Below, piece after piece: positions 23,393 to 35,959 of a stretch of DNA of 64,000 nucleotides. Below the pieces are notes generated by a model. The model searched no databases. It was not told the origin of the DNA and saw only the letters and a list, made by a program, of their open reading frames with translations. The stretch is from Theobroma cacao (lineage: Eukaryota; Streptophyta; Magnoliopsida; Malvales; Malvaceae): positions 16,389,733-16,453,732 of the forward strand of contig NC_030858.1 in NCBI RefSeq assembly GCF_000208745.1. The letters run 5' to 3'. Numbering within the stretch: position 1 is the first letter of the stretch; each line of letters starts with the position of its first letter. The position numbers and the translations under genes were made by a program.

Positions 23393-26182
23393 TGTAAAAA
23401 CCTAAATTTTAATATAAGAATTAAATGGTAAATTACTTGGTAAGCTTAGAAAATGTCTTCTTCAAACTCGAGTCTCCTAATTCCTATCTTTTAAAATCCA
23501 TTATGTAGAAACTTGGAAGTTTATAGAACAATTGGAAACGAAACTAAGCTCATTAGGGTGATTTTTGCAATTTCAAACCAAAAAGGTCGATCCTTAGCAA
23601 GAGAAGGTCAATCCCTAAAGGCTAAAGTAACCAAAATTGCTTTCTAGAACACAGGGATCGACCTTTACAAATTAAAAGGTCAATCCCTAAAAGTCTCATG
23701 CGATAGGGAAATGAAACTTGGGATGCAAGGATCGACCCCTGCATTTAAAAGGTCAATCCTTGGGTGCTTGACAACTATGTGAATGCTTATGGATTGTGGA
23801 GAATGACCCTTGCAAGCTAAAGGGTCGATCCCTAGGATTTGTTACAGAAAAATTGAATGTTTGGAAAAACGTAACTCGAGATTTCACTCATTTTTCCTTT
23901 TCCACTCATTTGTTCTCTCTTTTTCCTCTCTAAAACTCCACTTTCTTCTCTAAAACTTCACCCTTCAAATCCACCAAATCTCCATCATGAATCCCTAGTT
24001 TTCAACAGTTAAAGGTAAGGATTTTTTACTCATTAAGTTGTCTTAAACATGGGTTTCAAGTTCCAAGTCTTCTTTCTCTAAACCCCATATTTTTTAATCT
24101 AGGTTTTCAAAGTTCTTGAAAGATTCTTTGTTCAAAAGCACACAAAGGTATAATTTAAGTTATTTATTTAATGGTATTTAATGGGTATGACTTTTGGAAG
24201 AAAAGTTGATGAATATTTTTGAGTTTAAGTGAAGATTTGTTAGGGTTTTAAATGGGTATTTAATGCACTACAAAATTTTTAAAGATTTATGAGGTTATTA
24301 TCAATTAATCATCATTTTAGGTGTCATTGAAGACTTTAACCCTCCACAATGAAGTGAAGGTTAATTGGTTGAAGAATCTCTAAAAAGAGTGCTTTTGTGT
24401 TTTTCAGTAGACATATTGTTTTGAAATTATTTTGATATATTACTAAGCATGTTTAAAAGCTTTTGGAAATAAATAATGATTATGAACAACTATGTGTACG
24501 AAATGCTTGTGATCCTAAATGTTGTGAAATCTCGATTCAAAAAGTATATGTTTGTAAGTATGAGTAATTACTTATTAGTTGCCATACATGGGGAATAGGC
24601 CTTTATTTGTTTAGAAGTTTCATTTCAAAACATGTCAAGCATAATGTGTATGTGCTTTTGGTACTAGAAAGTGTTTCAATAGTATTTTAATGTGAGTTTT
24701 AGTTATGGCATTAGATTATTAGAATTGATGATGCTATATGGAACCTAAGTAATAACATGTTTAAGCTTTCTACTATTATTGTGGGTTGTGTGCCCCTTAG
24801 CATGTTTCAAATATATGGCTTAGTGTATTTGGTTTGCATGCCTTAGCATGTGTGATTATATGCCTTAGCGTATTTAGGTTACATGTCTTAGCATGAATGG
24901 TTATATGCCTTAGCATATTTGGTTGACATGCCTTAGCATATTCATTTACATATCTTGCATGTTTAAAACATGAGTATAGACTTGGAATGATGTATGATGA
25001 ATGCCTTGTGTGTTCAAATACAAATGTTCAATGATATTTGGATTTGGTTTTTCTATGAGAAAGTGTTGTGGATTGAATCCTTTTTAAAGGATGGTGTGAC
25101 CTTTTTGGAGAATGTCAATTTGGAGCTTTCGAGCTCAAATTATTGGAAATAGGAAAAGAAAGATTGACCTATAGGCCAAAAGAGTCAATCCCTAAAAGTT
25201 TCGAATGTAAATCCAGCATTCTAGAATTTAAGGATCGACCTTTGTGGCAAAAAAGGTCAATCCCTGCCAAGTAAGAAATCACGCAAGAATGTACCTTGGA
25301 ATGCAAGGATCGACTCCTAAGAAATAAAGGGTCGATCCCTTTAAAATAAAGTGCTTCAAAATTGTGTTTTATGTTGAAAGGATCAACCCTTCTTTCATTA
25401 AAGGGTCGATCTTTTTTGAAATAGAATGCTTAAGAATTGTGTTTTATGTTGAAAGGATTGACCCCTCTTTCATTAAAGAGCCGACCTCTATAGTTGCAAA
25501 TGCAATACTTTAGGTTGTTTGATAAAATTTTTTTAGGCAATCTTAGGCCAAAGTTCTAAGGAACCTTGGCATAAATGATGCTGAAAACATCCTTTTTGGT
25601 TTTTTGTTAATATAAATTAGGGTTATTTGAAATTGCATAGTTTTTTTTTTAAAATGTATTTGTGAAATATTCCCCTATCAAGCTTGTTCTTCCTCCTCGT
25701 GTTTGCTCACCGAGATTTCTATCTCACACACGTGAATTATTTTGTTTTCAGATAAGTAGATCTTTGGTTGGCGTATTCAAGGAGTCTTCTATTCATCATA
25801 CTTGGTAGATTGTCATCAAGGCATCTAGTAAATATTTACCAATTTGTTGCGTCGCTCCACTGGTCGAGTCAAACTTTTCTTTGGTTATACAAATATAAAT
25901 ACTTGTGAATGTTTGGGCCAATGGTTGGCAAAGGATATAAAGTTGAAATGTAATTATGCTACAAACTTATATGGTTTGTTTGGAAATTATGAAACCTGTG
26001 TTACAACTTATATATGTTAGGTGTAAAGGATCCTATATGGATATATATTTGAATTGAAATAAATGTTATATATTACGTAATTGTTGTCATAATTGGACAT
26101 TGGTTTTGGAGGCTAGCTTAAATCAAGTGGGCTTGCTTGCTAAGCTCATAAGTCGATCATGCCCCGAGATTGGGTCGTGAAA
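23393..26182 (+). mobile_element. 5' LTR of the gypsy element (family 2)
   Basis: It starts TGTAAAAACCTAAATTTTAA and ends GGGTCGTGAAA just before a primer-binding site. The 3' copy starting at 35406 aligns from its first bases. Two clusters of AGGGATCGACC/GGTCRATCCCT pairs occur, at about 23583-23840 and 25140-25500. A tandem array of ATGCCTTAGCAT-type units occurs at about 24795-24965. No conventional TATA box was identified with confidence. Confidence 0.8.
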
Positions 26183-26185
26183 AAG

Positions 26186-26198
26186 TTGATATCAGAGC
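26186..26198 (+). other. primer-binding site of the gypsy element
   Basis: TTGATATCAGAGC matches the complement of initiator tRNA-Met (TGGTATCAGAGC) except for one G-to-A change. It lies 3 nt after the LTR end, as usual for plant gypsy elements. Confidence 0.8.
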
Positions 26199-26409
26199 TC
26201 TAGGTTGTCTAAATTCTAAGAGTTTTTGTTTATCCAACAGAATGTTATGTCCTTATGTAGAGTTTTGGTTGTGATTTGTGAACCACGACATATTTCATAA
26301 ATGTTAAACCACATAGATTCCCATGTTGTGTAGAAACCTTCCTTTGTTATAGTGTTTAAGTATAATACTTGCTATTGTCTAGGTAAAATTGCCACCTTGG
26401 AATTGAGCT

Positions 26410-29400
26410 ATGACTAAAGTTATAGTAGAGCATGATACTTCTATTAAAACTTCAATTAGGCCATGTGTGCCCATCACTAGGGGCAATGGTAGCCATGGCC
26501 ACCAAATCTGTTAGGAGAAAGATGCTTGTGGACACACATTTAGAGGTACAAACTCCTTTGGTTGAGGTTAAGTCCTCAACTAAAGGCATTACTATTAAAG
26601 ACTTCGTCACAAGATTACAGGCGATTAACTGAGCCATGTGGATGGTGGCTAACAAGATGAATGACATGTAAAGGCAAGTTGAGGGGCATCAAGTTATGGA
26701 TGCTTCCTCTAGCTCTCATGAGCAAGAAGACTACCACCAGACAGAAGTGGTATAATACAGGGAGAGGTATCACTTCATGACTTTCTTAAGCTAAAGCCCA
26801 GATCTTTCATAGGATCAGATGTGACTGAGGATCTGTAACTGTTAATTGATGAGATTGAGAAGAAATGAAGAGCTTTAAGGTGCTCTAGCTAGAGGTTTGT
26901 AGAGCTTGTTGGTTTTAAACTACAAGGTATAACTCATTAATGGTTTTAGTCTCATCCTAGAGGGAGACCTAGGGGTCATCACAATTGACTTGGTATAAGT
27001 TTTTTGTAGCCTTCATGATTAGGTTTTTGGTCAAGGTAATGCAAAATGCCAGGGCTCAAGAGTTTTAGGATCTCATACAGAGCCCAAGGATGATTGTATC
27101 CGAGTATGATGTGTTAGCTTTAAAATTATTATAGTTTTGATTATGACAAAATGATGAAATTTGCTTGAATATTATTTGAGTAATCTTTGACAAATTCTTG
27201 AAATGATTAAACTCCCATACATTTGTTCTTACATAGACACAAGCTTGACTCTTGAAGTTATTGAACTATATCTATAAACTTGTATGACTTAAGTATATGA
27301 GTGCTTATGATTCCTATTCATTAAAATTTGATTTGAAGATTAAAGGAAAATCTAGATGTACTCATTAAAGGGGGGTTTTGAATATCTTTTTGAAAGATGG
27401 CAAAAAAAGAGAGAAGGAAAAGTAAGTTAAATTGAGTGTGATAGGTTTCCATGTTTAATTTATGTGTGTGATGCTTAGTTAGGATTTTGTTGAATATTAT
27501 GTGCTAGTTATTATGGATATTCAATATATCTTGCTTAGCTACTGTGGGCATTATATATCTTGTTTAGCTGTTATGGATATGATAAATAGTTTATTGCAAA
27601 TCTTTAAAGAAAACTAGATGCATTGACTAAGGGGGAGCAACTCATTATGCATAAAGATTTGAAGCATTCATCCTGAACATAGACATTGCACTTTTAATCT
27701 AGGAGTGTTTTGTCATCATCAAAAATAAGAGAAAGAGAATGTTGACTCTATATGTTTTTGATGATAGCAAAATATTCTCATTCATTTGTGTCTAATGCCT
27801 TTACTTGAGTGTGCAGGAAAATTAATGTATGAAATTAATAAATCAATATTTCAAAGAGTATATCAAAAGAAAAAGAGGGATAAAAATAACAAGATGTAAC
27901 TGTCTAACAAGGAGGAAGCTTATTAGTGAAACTAGGAAAAATGTTGGTTGACCAAGTTTCAAATTGGAGGAATGGCGAGCTGAAGAGTTTGAGAAACAGA
28001 ACCAACTTAGTTAATCAAGTCAATCGACTAAGTGCTCTCTGTCAGAATCTGCAACTTGAAACAGAACCAACTTAGTCAACCAAGTTAGTCGACTAAGAGC
28101 TCTCTATCTGTAAATTGAACCAGAGCACTACAAGACAGATTAACAGCTAAAACTCATCCTCAACTGTTTCCAACAGTCATAAACTGTCAAATTGCCATCA
28201 GAGTTATTTCTCTAAGTATAAAAGGGTCTTCCAATGGTTAGAAATCAGTTTTTGAGAGAATTGAAGGCTTCTAAGTGATATAGAGCTGAAAAACCAAAAA
28301 ATCTTCTCTGTACCTTACTGCACTTAAACGCCCATCTTTTGTAATTGTGTTCAGCACTTCATCTTGTACAATCTAGATCAAGTAAGTGATCATAGGTACT
28401 TCTTTATTTTTTCTCTTCTTGTAAATTTAGAGTGAGCGAGTCACTCTAAGGGATTTATTCAAGCTTGGATTGCTTGATTGAGTGTAAAGGTTCCAACTTA
28501 GCCTAGAAAAGTTGGTTGTTGGGTTTTGGTTGATCCCGATAAAAACCATTGTTGTAGGTTATGGTTGAGCCTTTGAAAAACCACTTTGGGTTTTGGTTGA
28601 TCTCGTGAAAAACCATTGCTAAAGGTTGTGGCTGAGCCTGCGAAAAGCCATTGAAAAAGCTTGGTGGAAGCTTGTGAATTCCATTGTTTTTAGTGATTTG
28701 GTTTGAAAAATCCTTGGTTGAACAATCAAGGTAGTGGATGTAGGTCTTGGACCGAACCACTCTAAATTGTTGTGCATTGTCTACTCTATTTTTATTTTCT
28801 TTGTGCTGAAAATTAGTTCTTCATCTTATCAAGAGCCAATTTGTGCTATTCACCCCCCCTCTAGAACATATTATTGGGACCAACATGATGTATACTTCAC
28901 CCATTTGTTAAGGTGTGCTCCTTACCTCGTGGCCACGGGGAAGGATGAAGGTGAAGTGGTTCATCAATGGCTTAAGGATTTAATGTATAGTGTCGTAACG
29001 CCTTAAAGGTTCAAGACTTACCTCTTTGTTGAATGCGTGTTAATGATGGAGCATAGAAGCATAGAGAGCCATAAGGCTCGTGATAAGGCTAAGAGAGCTC
29101 AGATAAAAAGCCAACAGGGTCCTAAAGAGAGCAGTGCTAGTAGAGTTTCTAGTTCTATTAGATGTTGGGCCAATATAAGGTGTCTCAAATGAAATACTCC
29201 TAATAAGGAAATAGGTCTTTTCACACCGATAACAAGCAGGATGGGGGTACTAATGCACCAACTAGGCAATAAGCCTAAGGCCAAGGTGGAATATTAGTTT
29301 CATCAAGCCCCACATATGGGAAGTATCACAGAGGATAATGTCACCACGCTACGAGACTTTGTTTTGAGTGTGGTCAGCTAGGGCATATGAAGAGAGATTG

Positions 29401-29430
29401 CCCAAAGGGCTTACCATTTCTAGAATAATC
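26410..29430 (+). pseudogene. gypsy gag remnant with intact zinc knuckle, split by a solo LTR
   Basis: Pieces of the Retrotrans_gag domain are readable with many stops and frameshifts: 'FLKLKPRSFIGSDVTEDL' (near 26780), 'RALRCSS', then 'MIVSEYD' just before 27112 and 'YFTHLLRCAPYLVATG' just after 28890. The C-terminal zinc knuckle CFECGQLGHMKRDC at 29360-29401 keeps all CX2CX4HX4C ligands. The solo LTR at 27112-28885 interrupts the middle. Gag would form the virus-like particle. There is no usable start-to-end frame. Confidence 0.8.
27112..28885 (+). mobile_element. copia solo LTR (family 4) inside gypsy gag
   Basis: It starts TGTTAGCTTTAAAATTATTA and ends GGGACCAACA. The target-site duplication TGATG is perfect (27107-27111 and 28886-28890), and removing the insert restores the gag reading. 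Around 28010-28110 it carries a cluster of CTTAGTCGACTAAG-like motifs, with a perfect 12-bp palindrome TTAGTCGACTAA at 28085-28096. The family-4 copy at 5105-7178 carries TTAATCGATTAA at the corresponding place, so the motif has changed within the family. Confidence 0.92.
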
Positions 29431-29639
29431 ACATAATGCTTCTTAATTCATTCTATTAACACTTCTCATCTCAACTCAGCCCATTAGGGAGGTTGGAGCA
29501 GATAGAGGTAAAGGCACAACTAGCTCTTCTTAAAGTGGAACATCTAATACAGCACAACAAAGTGCAAAAGGCAAAGGACAGGCTTAAGTGTTTGCTTTAA
29601 CACCTCAGGATGCTCAAACGTTTAACATAGTGGTTTGAG

Positions 29640-31897
29640 GAATTCTTCTTATTCGTGGTGATGAAGCTCGTATATTATATGATCTTGAATCCACTCACTA
29701 TTTATGTCACCACATTTTGCATTTAGATTAGGTGTTGAGCATACTTTGATGGATTTAAGTTTGGTAATGACTAATCCATTGAATGAGGTATTTGTAACTC
29801 AATATGAATATAAGTCTTGTGTGGTCCAAATCAATGATAAGGACACTTAAACCACCTTGGTATTGTTAGATATGTTAGACTTTGATATGATTTTGGGCAT
29901 GGATGGGCTATCTCAAAATTATGCTAATGTGAACTACCACCATAAGTTAATGAGGTTTGATTTTCCAAAAGAGCTATCCTTTAATATCCAAGGTGATCTT
30001 AGCGTTTCTCCAACCAATATAGTATCTACCATGACAATGAAAAGGTTGTTGAGACATGGATGCCAAGGATACTTGGCAATGATTAGAGACACCCGAGTGG
30101 AGATAGGTGAGATGGTAGACATGCCAATTGTTAGAGAATTTTCTAATGTATTTTAGGCAAAGTTACTAGGTTTACCCCTAAAGCGGGAGTTTGAGTTTTA
30201 GATCAACTTAGTGTATGACACTAGTCCTATATCCATACCACTATATCATATGGCACCAACAAAGCTCAATAAGCTCAAGGATCAGTTGGAGAATTTATTG
30301 GATTATGGTTTTATATGCCTTAACATGTCACCATGGGGTGCATTAGTCTTAATCATGAAGAAGAAAGATGGATCACTTAGATTGTGTATCAATTACCAAC
30401 AATTAAATAAGGTAATAATAAAGAACAAATATCTTTTTCAACGGATTGATGACTTGTTCGACTAATTACAAAGAGCTTTGTGTTTCTCCAAGATTGATCT
30501 ATGCTCATGTTACCAAGAGTCGAGAATTGGGTAAGAAGATGTGCCTAAGATTGCATTTTGGACTAAATATAAGCACTATGCATTCTTAGTTATGTTTACG
30601 AATGTCCCAGCAACCTTTATGGATATGATGAATCGGGTGTTTAAACTATACTTGGACAAGTTTATGGTGGTGTTCATTAATGACATTTTGGTGTACTCAA
30701 GAAGTAAGGAGGAACACGAGCAACATTTGAGAATTATGCTTCAAGTGTTGAAAGAGCAAGATATTTACGCCAAGTTCTCCAATTGTGAATTTTGGCTAGA
30801 TAGTGTTAGCTTCTAAGCTCATATTGTTTCTATAGATAGAGTCAAAATAGACTTAAAGAAGATTGAGGCCTTAGAGAAATGGCCAAGTCCAACTTTAGTA
30901 ACGGAGATTTATAGTTTTTGGGACTAGCCAAATATTACTGACGGTTTGTTAAGGAATTTTTCTAGATTTGTCGCACCTATGACTAGACTTATTCAGAAGA
31001 ACGTGAAGTTCCAATGGTCCAAGGCTTGTAAGGAGAGCTTTAGGAAGCTCAAGGAGTGTCTTACTTTGACTCTGGTACTTAGTTTACCACAGGATGTAGT
31101 CAGGTATACAATTTATTATAATGCCTCACATATTAGCTTGGGGAACGTGTTGATACAACATAGCAAGGTGATCGCTTGTACCTCGAGAAAGTTGAAAAGG
31201 CATAGAATTACCCCATTAACGATTTAGAAATGGCAACTATGGTGTTTGCTCTAAAGATTTGAGGACATTATTTGTATGGGGAAACATGTGAGATTTATAT
31301 GAACCACAAGAGTTTGAAGTATATCTTCCAACAAAGAGACCTTAACCTTAGGTAATGTCAATGGATGGAGTTGTTTAAGGACTATGATTGCACCATTTTA
31401 TATTATCCTAACAAAGCAAAACGTAGTGCCTGATGCCTTGACTATGAAGCTAATGGGGAGCTTAGCCCATGTGTCAATGAGGAAAAGATCTTTGGTGCGG
31501 GAGATGCACAATCTTGGTGATATGAGAATCCATTTTGAGGTTATGGATTTAGATGTCCTTTTGTCACACTTTTGAGTTAAGCCAATGTTACTTGATCACA
31601 ACAAGGTAGCCCAATATAAGGATGAATGGGTGACCAAATTCCTGAAAGATGGACAAGGGAGAAAAGGATAGCACTGTAGTAGAAAATTCGATGGTTACTT
31701 TGATATGGAACTAGGCTATATGTGCCAGATGACAATGATCTTATGAGAGAGATCTTGGAGGAGGCACACCTATCTGCATTATATTGATGGGAAAGGTTAA
31801 AAAAGGATGTAGCGGATTTTATATTTAGATATTTGGTATGCCAACAAGTCAAGGTGGAGCATCAAAAACTCGCATGACAACTAAAAACATAGCCTAT
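29640..31897 (+). pseudogene. gypsy pol remnant: protease, reverse transcriptase, RNase H
   Basis: The aspartic protease site, normally D-S/T-G, reads D-L-E-S-T-H at 29681-29698, so it is inactive. Reverse transcriptase follows in pieces: '[27 protein letters not shown]' core (30330-30420), then the catalytic box at 30672-30683, which reads F-I-N-D instead of F-I-D-D and so has lost one metal-binding aspartate. RNase H pieces run to about 31570 ('YYNASHISLGNVLIQH', 'VPDALTMK'). The H2C2-type region is weak near 31850. There are numerous stops. The following integrase part lies beyond the solo LTR at 31898-34276. Confidence 0.85.
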
Positions 31898-34276
31898 TGT
31901 CACATCCCATTTTTGGGGACATGATTGACACTATGGCCTATATAGGTATGGCCCACTAAGCCCAAGAAAACCTCTTAATCAACATATGTGTGATAGTCAT
32001 CCACATCAACCATCCATACATTCATATAATATACTTCCATACATGCATATGCACCATCACACAATTATGGAACTTTCTCAACATAAGGTGTGGAAACTCT
32101 TCCATTCATTAAACAACAATACAATAATAATAGTCTCATGATTCATATTATATAAACATTACATATACACCCTCAGGTGTCCATATAGGCTTTTGAGCCA
32201 TCGTATAATATTCATCTATATAATTTAATAAATAAACTTGCCATCCCTTGGCTACATCATCATGCACGTGTTCGAACACATATAAGCATAAAACTAAAGA
32301 CTGAATTGTCAAAAAAACATGACCCGACTCTTTAAGCTACAATGGATACTAGATCACCTACCAAAAGAATAGGGTCTCATCTTTATGATAAGGGTACAAA
32401 GCTAATCACTAATTTGCAAAAACAAGAAAACTAACATGCGATTTACAAAGACTCCGTGAATGAATACAAAAAGGGGACAAGCCAAGGGGAAGAGTTTTTG
32501 CACAAATTACATCTTTAATGTAAACATGAATTGTCATAAACATATCATTGAGTGCCATCACCATATGCAGAATGCTACATCACACTGTGTGGAAATGTTA
32601 TCATACTTTATACTAGGCGCCATCACCATGTGTGGAATGTTACATCACAATGTGTGGAAACGCTAGGAAACATGCACATACAAAAGCAAATTTTCATAAC
32701 TCATTTCATTATCAAAACATACTCATGTTTACTCAAACTCATACTTCATATCTATATTTCCTCATAGAAGCATGTAGAACTACATCAAATATAATTCCAA
32801 ATATCATGATTCACATGTCCAAATATTCATCACACAAAGCATATCATAGGCTTAAAGGTGGGAATGTCTACATCCACCTAAACAATCACCTCTAGTTTCC
32901 ATAACATCACTCTATGTATTATTTCAACATGAATTGTATTTTCTCAAACACTTAACATTGTGCTCATCTCCAAATACTAAGGTGGCAAGCTACATCCAAC
33001 TTATCATCCATAAATTCATGTACATAACGCATTCAGTAATCATAACAGATTGAATCATTTGAAGTAAAACATTTGAAAGGGCTTGTCCTTCTTGCTGAAA
33101 ACTACTACATAAGAGAGATATTTACATACATATATAGATTCTCAAATTCCTTTGAAAACATTTGGATATAAACATTTTGATTTAATATTGTAACATATCA
33201 TTCAAATCAGCCAAGGCAACCAATTTTATAAACCATGCTTGGTTTTACATACTAAAATATTTTTAAAAAATGCATCCACTCATCTTGACAAAAGCGTGTT
33301 TCTAAGTCTCATTTTGTTAGACCTTGCTCGTTCAACAAACCTCAAGTTCAACAAATCCTAACATATCAATTTCTATAAAAAGTTTTCCTAATTTTCTATC
33401 AAACCCATTTATTCGAAACTAGTCAAGTAAACCCATATTTTTTTATTTAATTTTGATGAACTTAAAACTTCTAACTTAAAGCATATATTACTCAACTATG
33501 AATATCCTCACCTTAATAACTTCTTTGAAAGGAAAAACCCAAAAAATTCTTAGTTCAAGAAAGGATTTTGTGTTGAAACTTGTAGAAAAAAGAGGATTAG
33601 ATTGAATCCACCAATTTAGAGCTTAAAAGTGGTTAATCTTACTTTAGATTCGAGTTTGAAAGCTTAATCCTTGCATAGTGAAAAAGTGAATGGAGCTTAA
33701 GAGAAATGAAAAATTAGAGTTAGAGCTCGAGCTAAGTCTTTTATTTTTCACCGCTAAACCCTAAGGATCAACCTTTTAAGCCCAAGGGTTGATCCTTAGG
33801 TATATTTTTCTCTCACATGGCTGCAGGGATCGACCTTTTAACCTTATGGGTCGATCTTTTTTTATTTCAAAAGCTAATTTCATGTTCTGTCTTGTAGGGA
33901 TCAACCATTTAAAGCTTAGGGGTTTATCCTTTTGGTTCCAAAAGTTGTCATAAGTGTTTAGTCTTGTAAAGATTGACCTTTCAAGGCTTGGGGATCGATC
34001 CTTTCAATTCCAGAACCTATTTTAAGTTTAAAAACTCCTACGGATCAACCCTTCTTCCATGAAGATCGACCCTTCATGCCTTAACTTCTCTTTTGGTTTT
34101 TTTCTCCTATTCTTTCAACAATCATCCTTCAACAAATTTAAACAGTATTTAAAAAGAAATTTAAAGATCTCTTAGTTGGAAATCTCTTCCAACAACTAAT
34201 AAAGAAATAACTTAATTTATATGTGTATTGAAAAATTTTCAAAACGTACACTTAGATGAAAAGTTAAGGTTTCACA
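31898..34276 (-). mobile_element. solo LTR related to family 2, inside gypsy pol
   Basis: On the + strand it starts TGTCACATCCCATTTTTGG and ends AAGGTTTCACA. The reverse complement therefore starts TGTGAAACCTTAACTT and ends with a CA terminus. It interrupts the join between the H2C2 region and the integrase core ('VEHQK' before, 'KCEHITMDFV' after). The flanks CCTAT and CTTGT match at three of five bases, with two transitions, so the duplication is only probable. It contains four to five AGGATCAACC/GGTCGATCCT pairs at 33765-34075, like family 2. Confidence 0.75.
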
Positions 34277-34284
34277 CTTGTGCT

Positions 34285-35345
34285 CGAGTGGAAATGTGAG
34301 CACATAACCATGGATTTTGTGATCGAGTTACCTCGCACTAGAAAGGGGTGTGATTCCATTTGGGTTATAATGGATTGATTAAAGAAGTCGGTGCACTTGC
34401 TTTCGATAAACATCACTTACAAGACAACACAATATGCCCAAATTTATATTAATGAAATAGTACCGCTACATAAGATCTAGTTTCCTAGTATTAGACACGG
34501 TTACTTAATATACTAGTCAATTTTAGGGAAAGCTTTAGGAAGTTTTGGGGACTCGATTGAATTTTAGTAAAACTTTTCATGCTTAGACAAGGGGACAATC
34601 TGAGCAGAATATACAAACACTAGAAGACATGTTGAGAGCTTGTGTGGTTGACTTTGAAGTCATTTGGGATTAGTACTGACCTTTGGTAGAGTTTGCCTAC
34701 AATAATAGCTACCAAACTAGAAAACCAATGATGCCATATGAGGCCTTATATAGAAAGAGGTATAAGTCGTCCATTAGATGGTTTAAGGTTGAAGAGAGAC
34801 AAATCTTAAGGTTGAAGATGGTCGAAGAAGCCATAGACAAAATTCAGGTAATTCACAAAAAAATACTGATAGCATAGAGAAAGCAGAAATCATATGTTGA
34901 CAGTAGATGGAAGGACGTGGAGTTTCAAGTGGGGGATCATGTGTTTATGAAAGTTTTGCTAACCAAGGGAGTAATGAGGTTTGACAAAAAGGGCAAGCTC
35001 AGTCTGAGGTATATAGGTTATTTTGAGATCCTTGTGAGGATTGGTGCTATAGCGTACCAACTAACACTTACCCCAGATCATTCTAGCATACACCTAGTTT
35101 TCCATGTATCCATCCTTAGGAAGTATAATCCCAATCCATCCTACATCATTCAGCATGAGAACATTAGTTGAAGGATGATTTGAGCTACGAGGAATAAATG
35201 GTAGTCATATTGGATAGACAAATAAAAGGACCTCATTCTAAAGATGTAGCTTCGGTAAAGTTGTTATGGCATGATCACTCTAATGAGAAGGCGGCTTAAG
35301 AAGCCAAGGATGAGATAAGGACAAGATACCCACACTTATTTAAGG
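34285..35345 (+). pseudogene. gypsy integrase and chromodomain remnant
   Basis: The reading resumes with 'KCEHITMDFVIELP' and continues in pieces to 'LVEFAYNNSYQ' (34683-34750). It goes on to the integrase C-terminus, 'FQVGDHVFMKV', 'KKGKLSLRYIGYFEIL' and 'HLVFHVSILRKYNP' (34917-35130). The conserved GPF of that motif reads GYF here. A chromodomain-like tail follows at about 35175-35345 ('VVILDRQIKG', 'SVKLLWHDHS', 'TRYPHLF') with two stops. This supports a chromovirus of the Tekay/Del group. It is non-functional. Confidence 0.8.
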
Positions 35346-35390
35346 AATAAAGGTTAATACTTCATTCTGAATTCAAGCACGAATTTTCTT

Positions 35391-35403
35391 AAAAAGGGAA
35401 AAA
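35391..35403 (+). other. polypurine tract of the gypsy element
   Basis: AAAAAGGGAAAAA lies 2 nt before TGAAACCCC, the start of the 3' LTR. Confidence 0.7.
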
Positions 35404-35959
35404 CATGAAACCCCAAATCTCAATATGAGGATTAAATGGTAAATTATTTGGTGAGCTTAGGAGACATCTTTTTTAAACTCAAAATTTCCTAATTCTATCT
35501 TAGGAAATCCATTATGTAGGAACTTGGAAGTTTGTAGAAGACTTGGAAACAAAACCAAGCTTTAAAGGGTGATTTTTGCAATCTAGAACCAAAAGAGTCG
35601 ATCCCTAGCAAAAGGGGTCAATCCCTGGAGGCTTGAATAACAAAAAATTGCATTTTGAAAAGCAAGGATTGACCCCTGCAAATTAAAAAGTCGATCCCTA
35701 AAAGCTCGAGAACTATGGAAAATGCTTCTAAATTGCAAGGATTGACCCTTGCAAGCTAAAAGCTCAATCCCTGGGTAGTGTTACAAAACAATAAAATGTT
35801 TGGAAAGACCAAACCCAAGATTTCACTTAGTTTTCCTTTTCCACTCATTTTTTTTCTCCTTTTTCTCTCTAAAACTCCACTTTCTTTCTTGAAACTTCAC
35901 CCCTTAAATCCACCTAATCTCTTCATTAAACCTTGGTTTTCAAGAGATAAAGGTAAGGA

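Noticed and set aside
32460..32895. Three overlapping small ORFs with HH/CH-rich peptides
   Set aside because: They lie within the solo LTR 31898-34276 and come from short local repeats around CATCACCATGTG.
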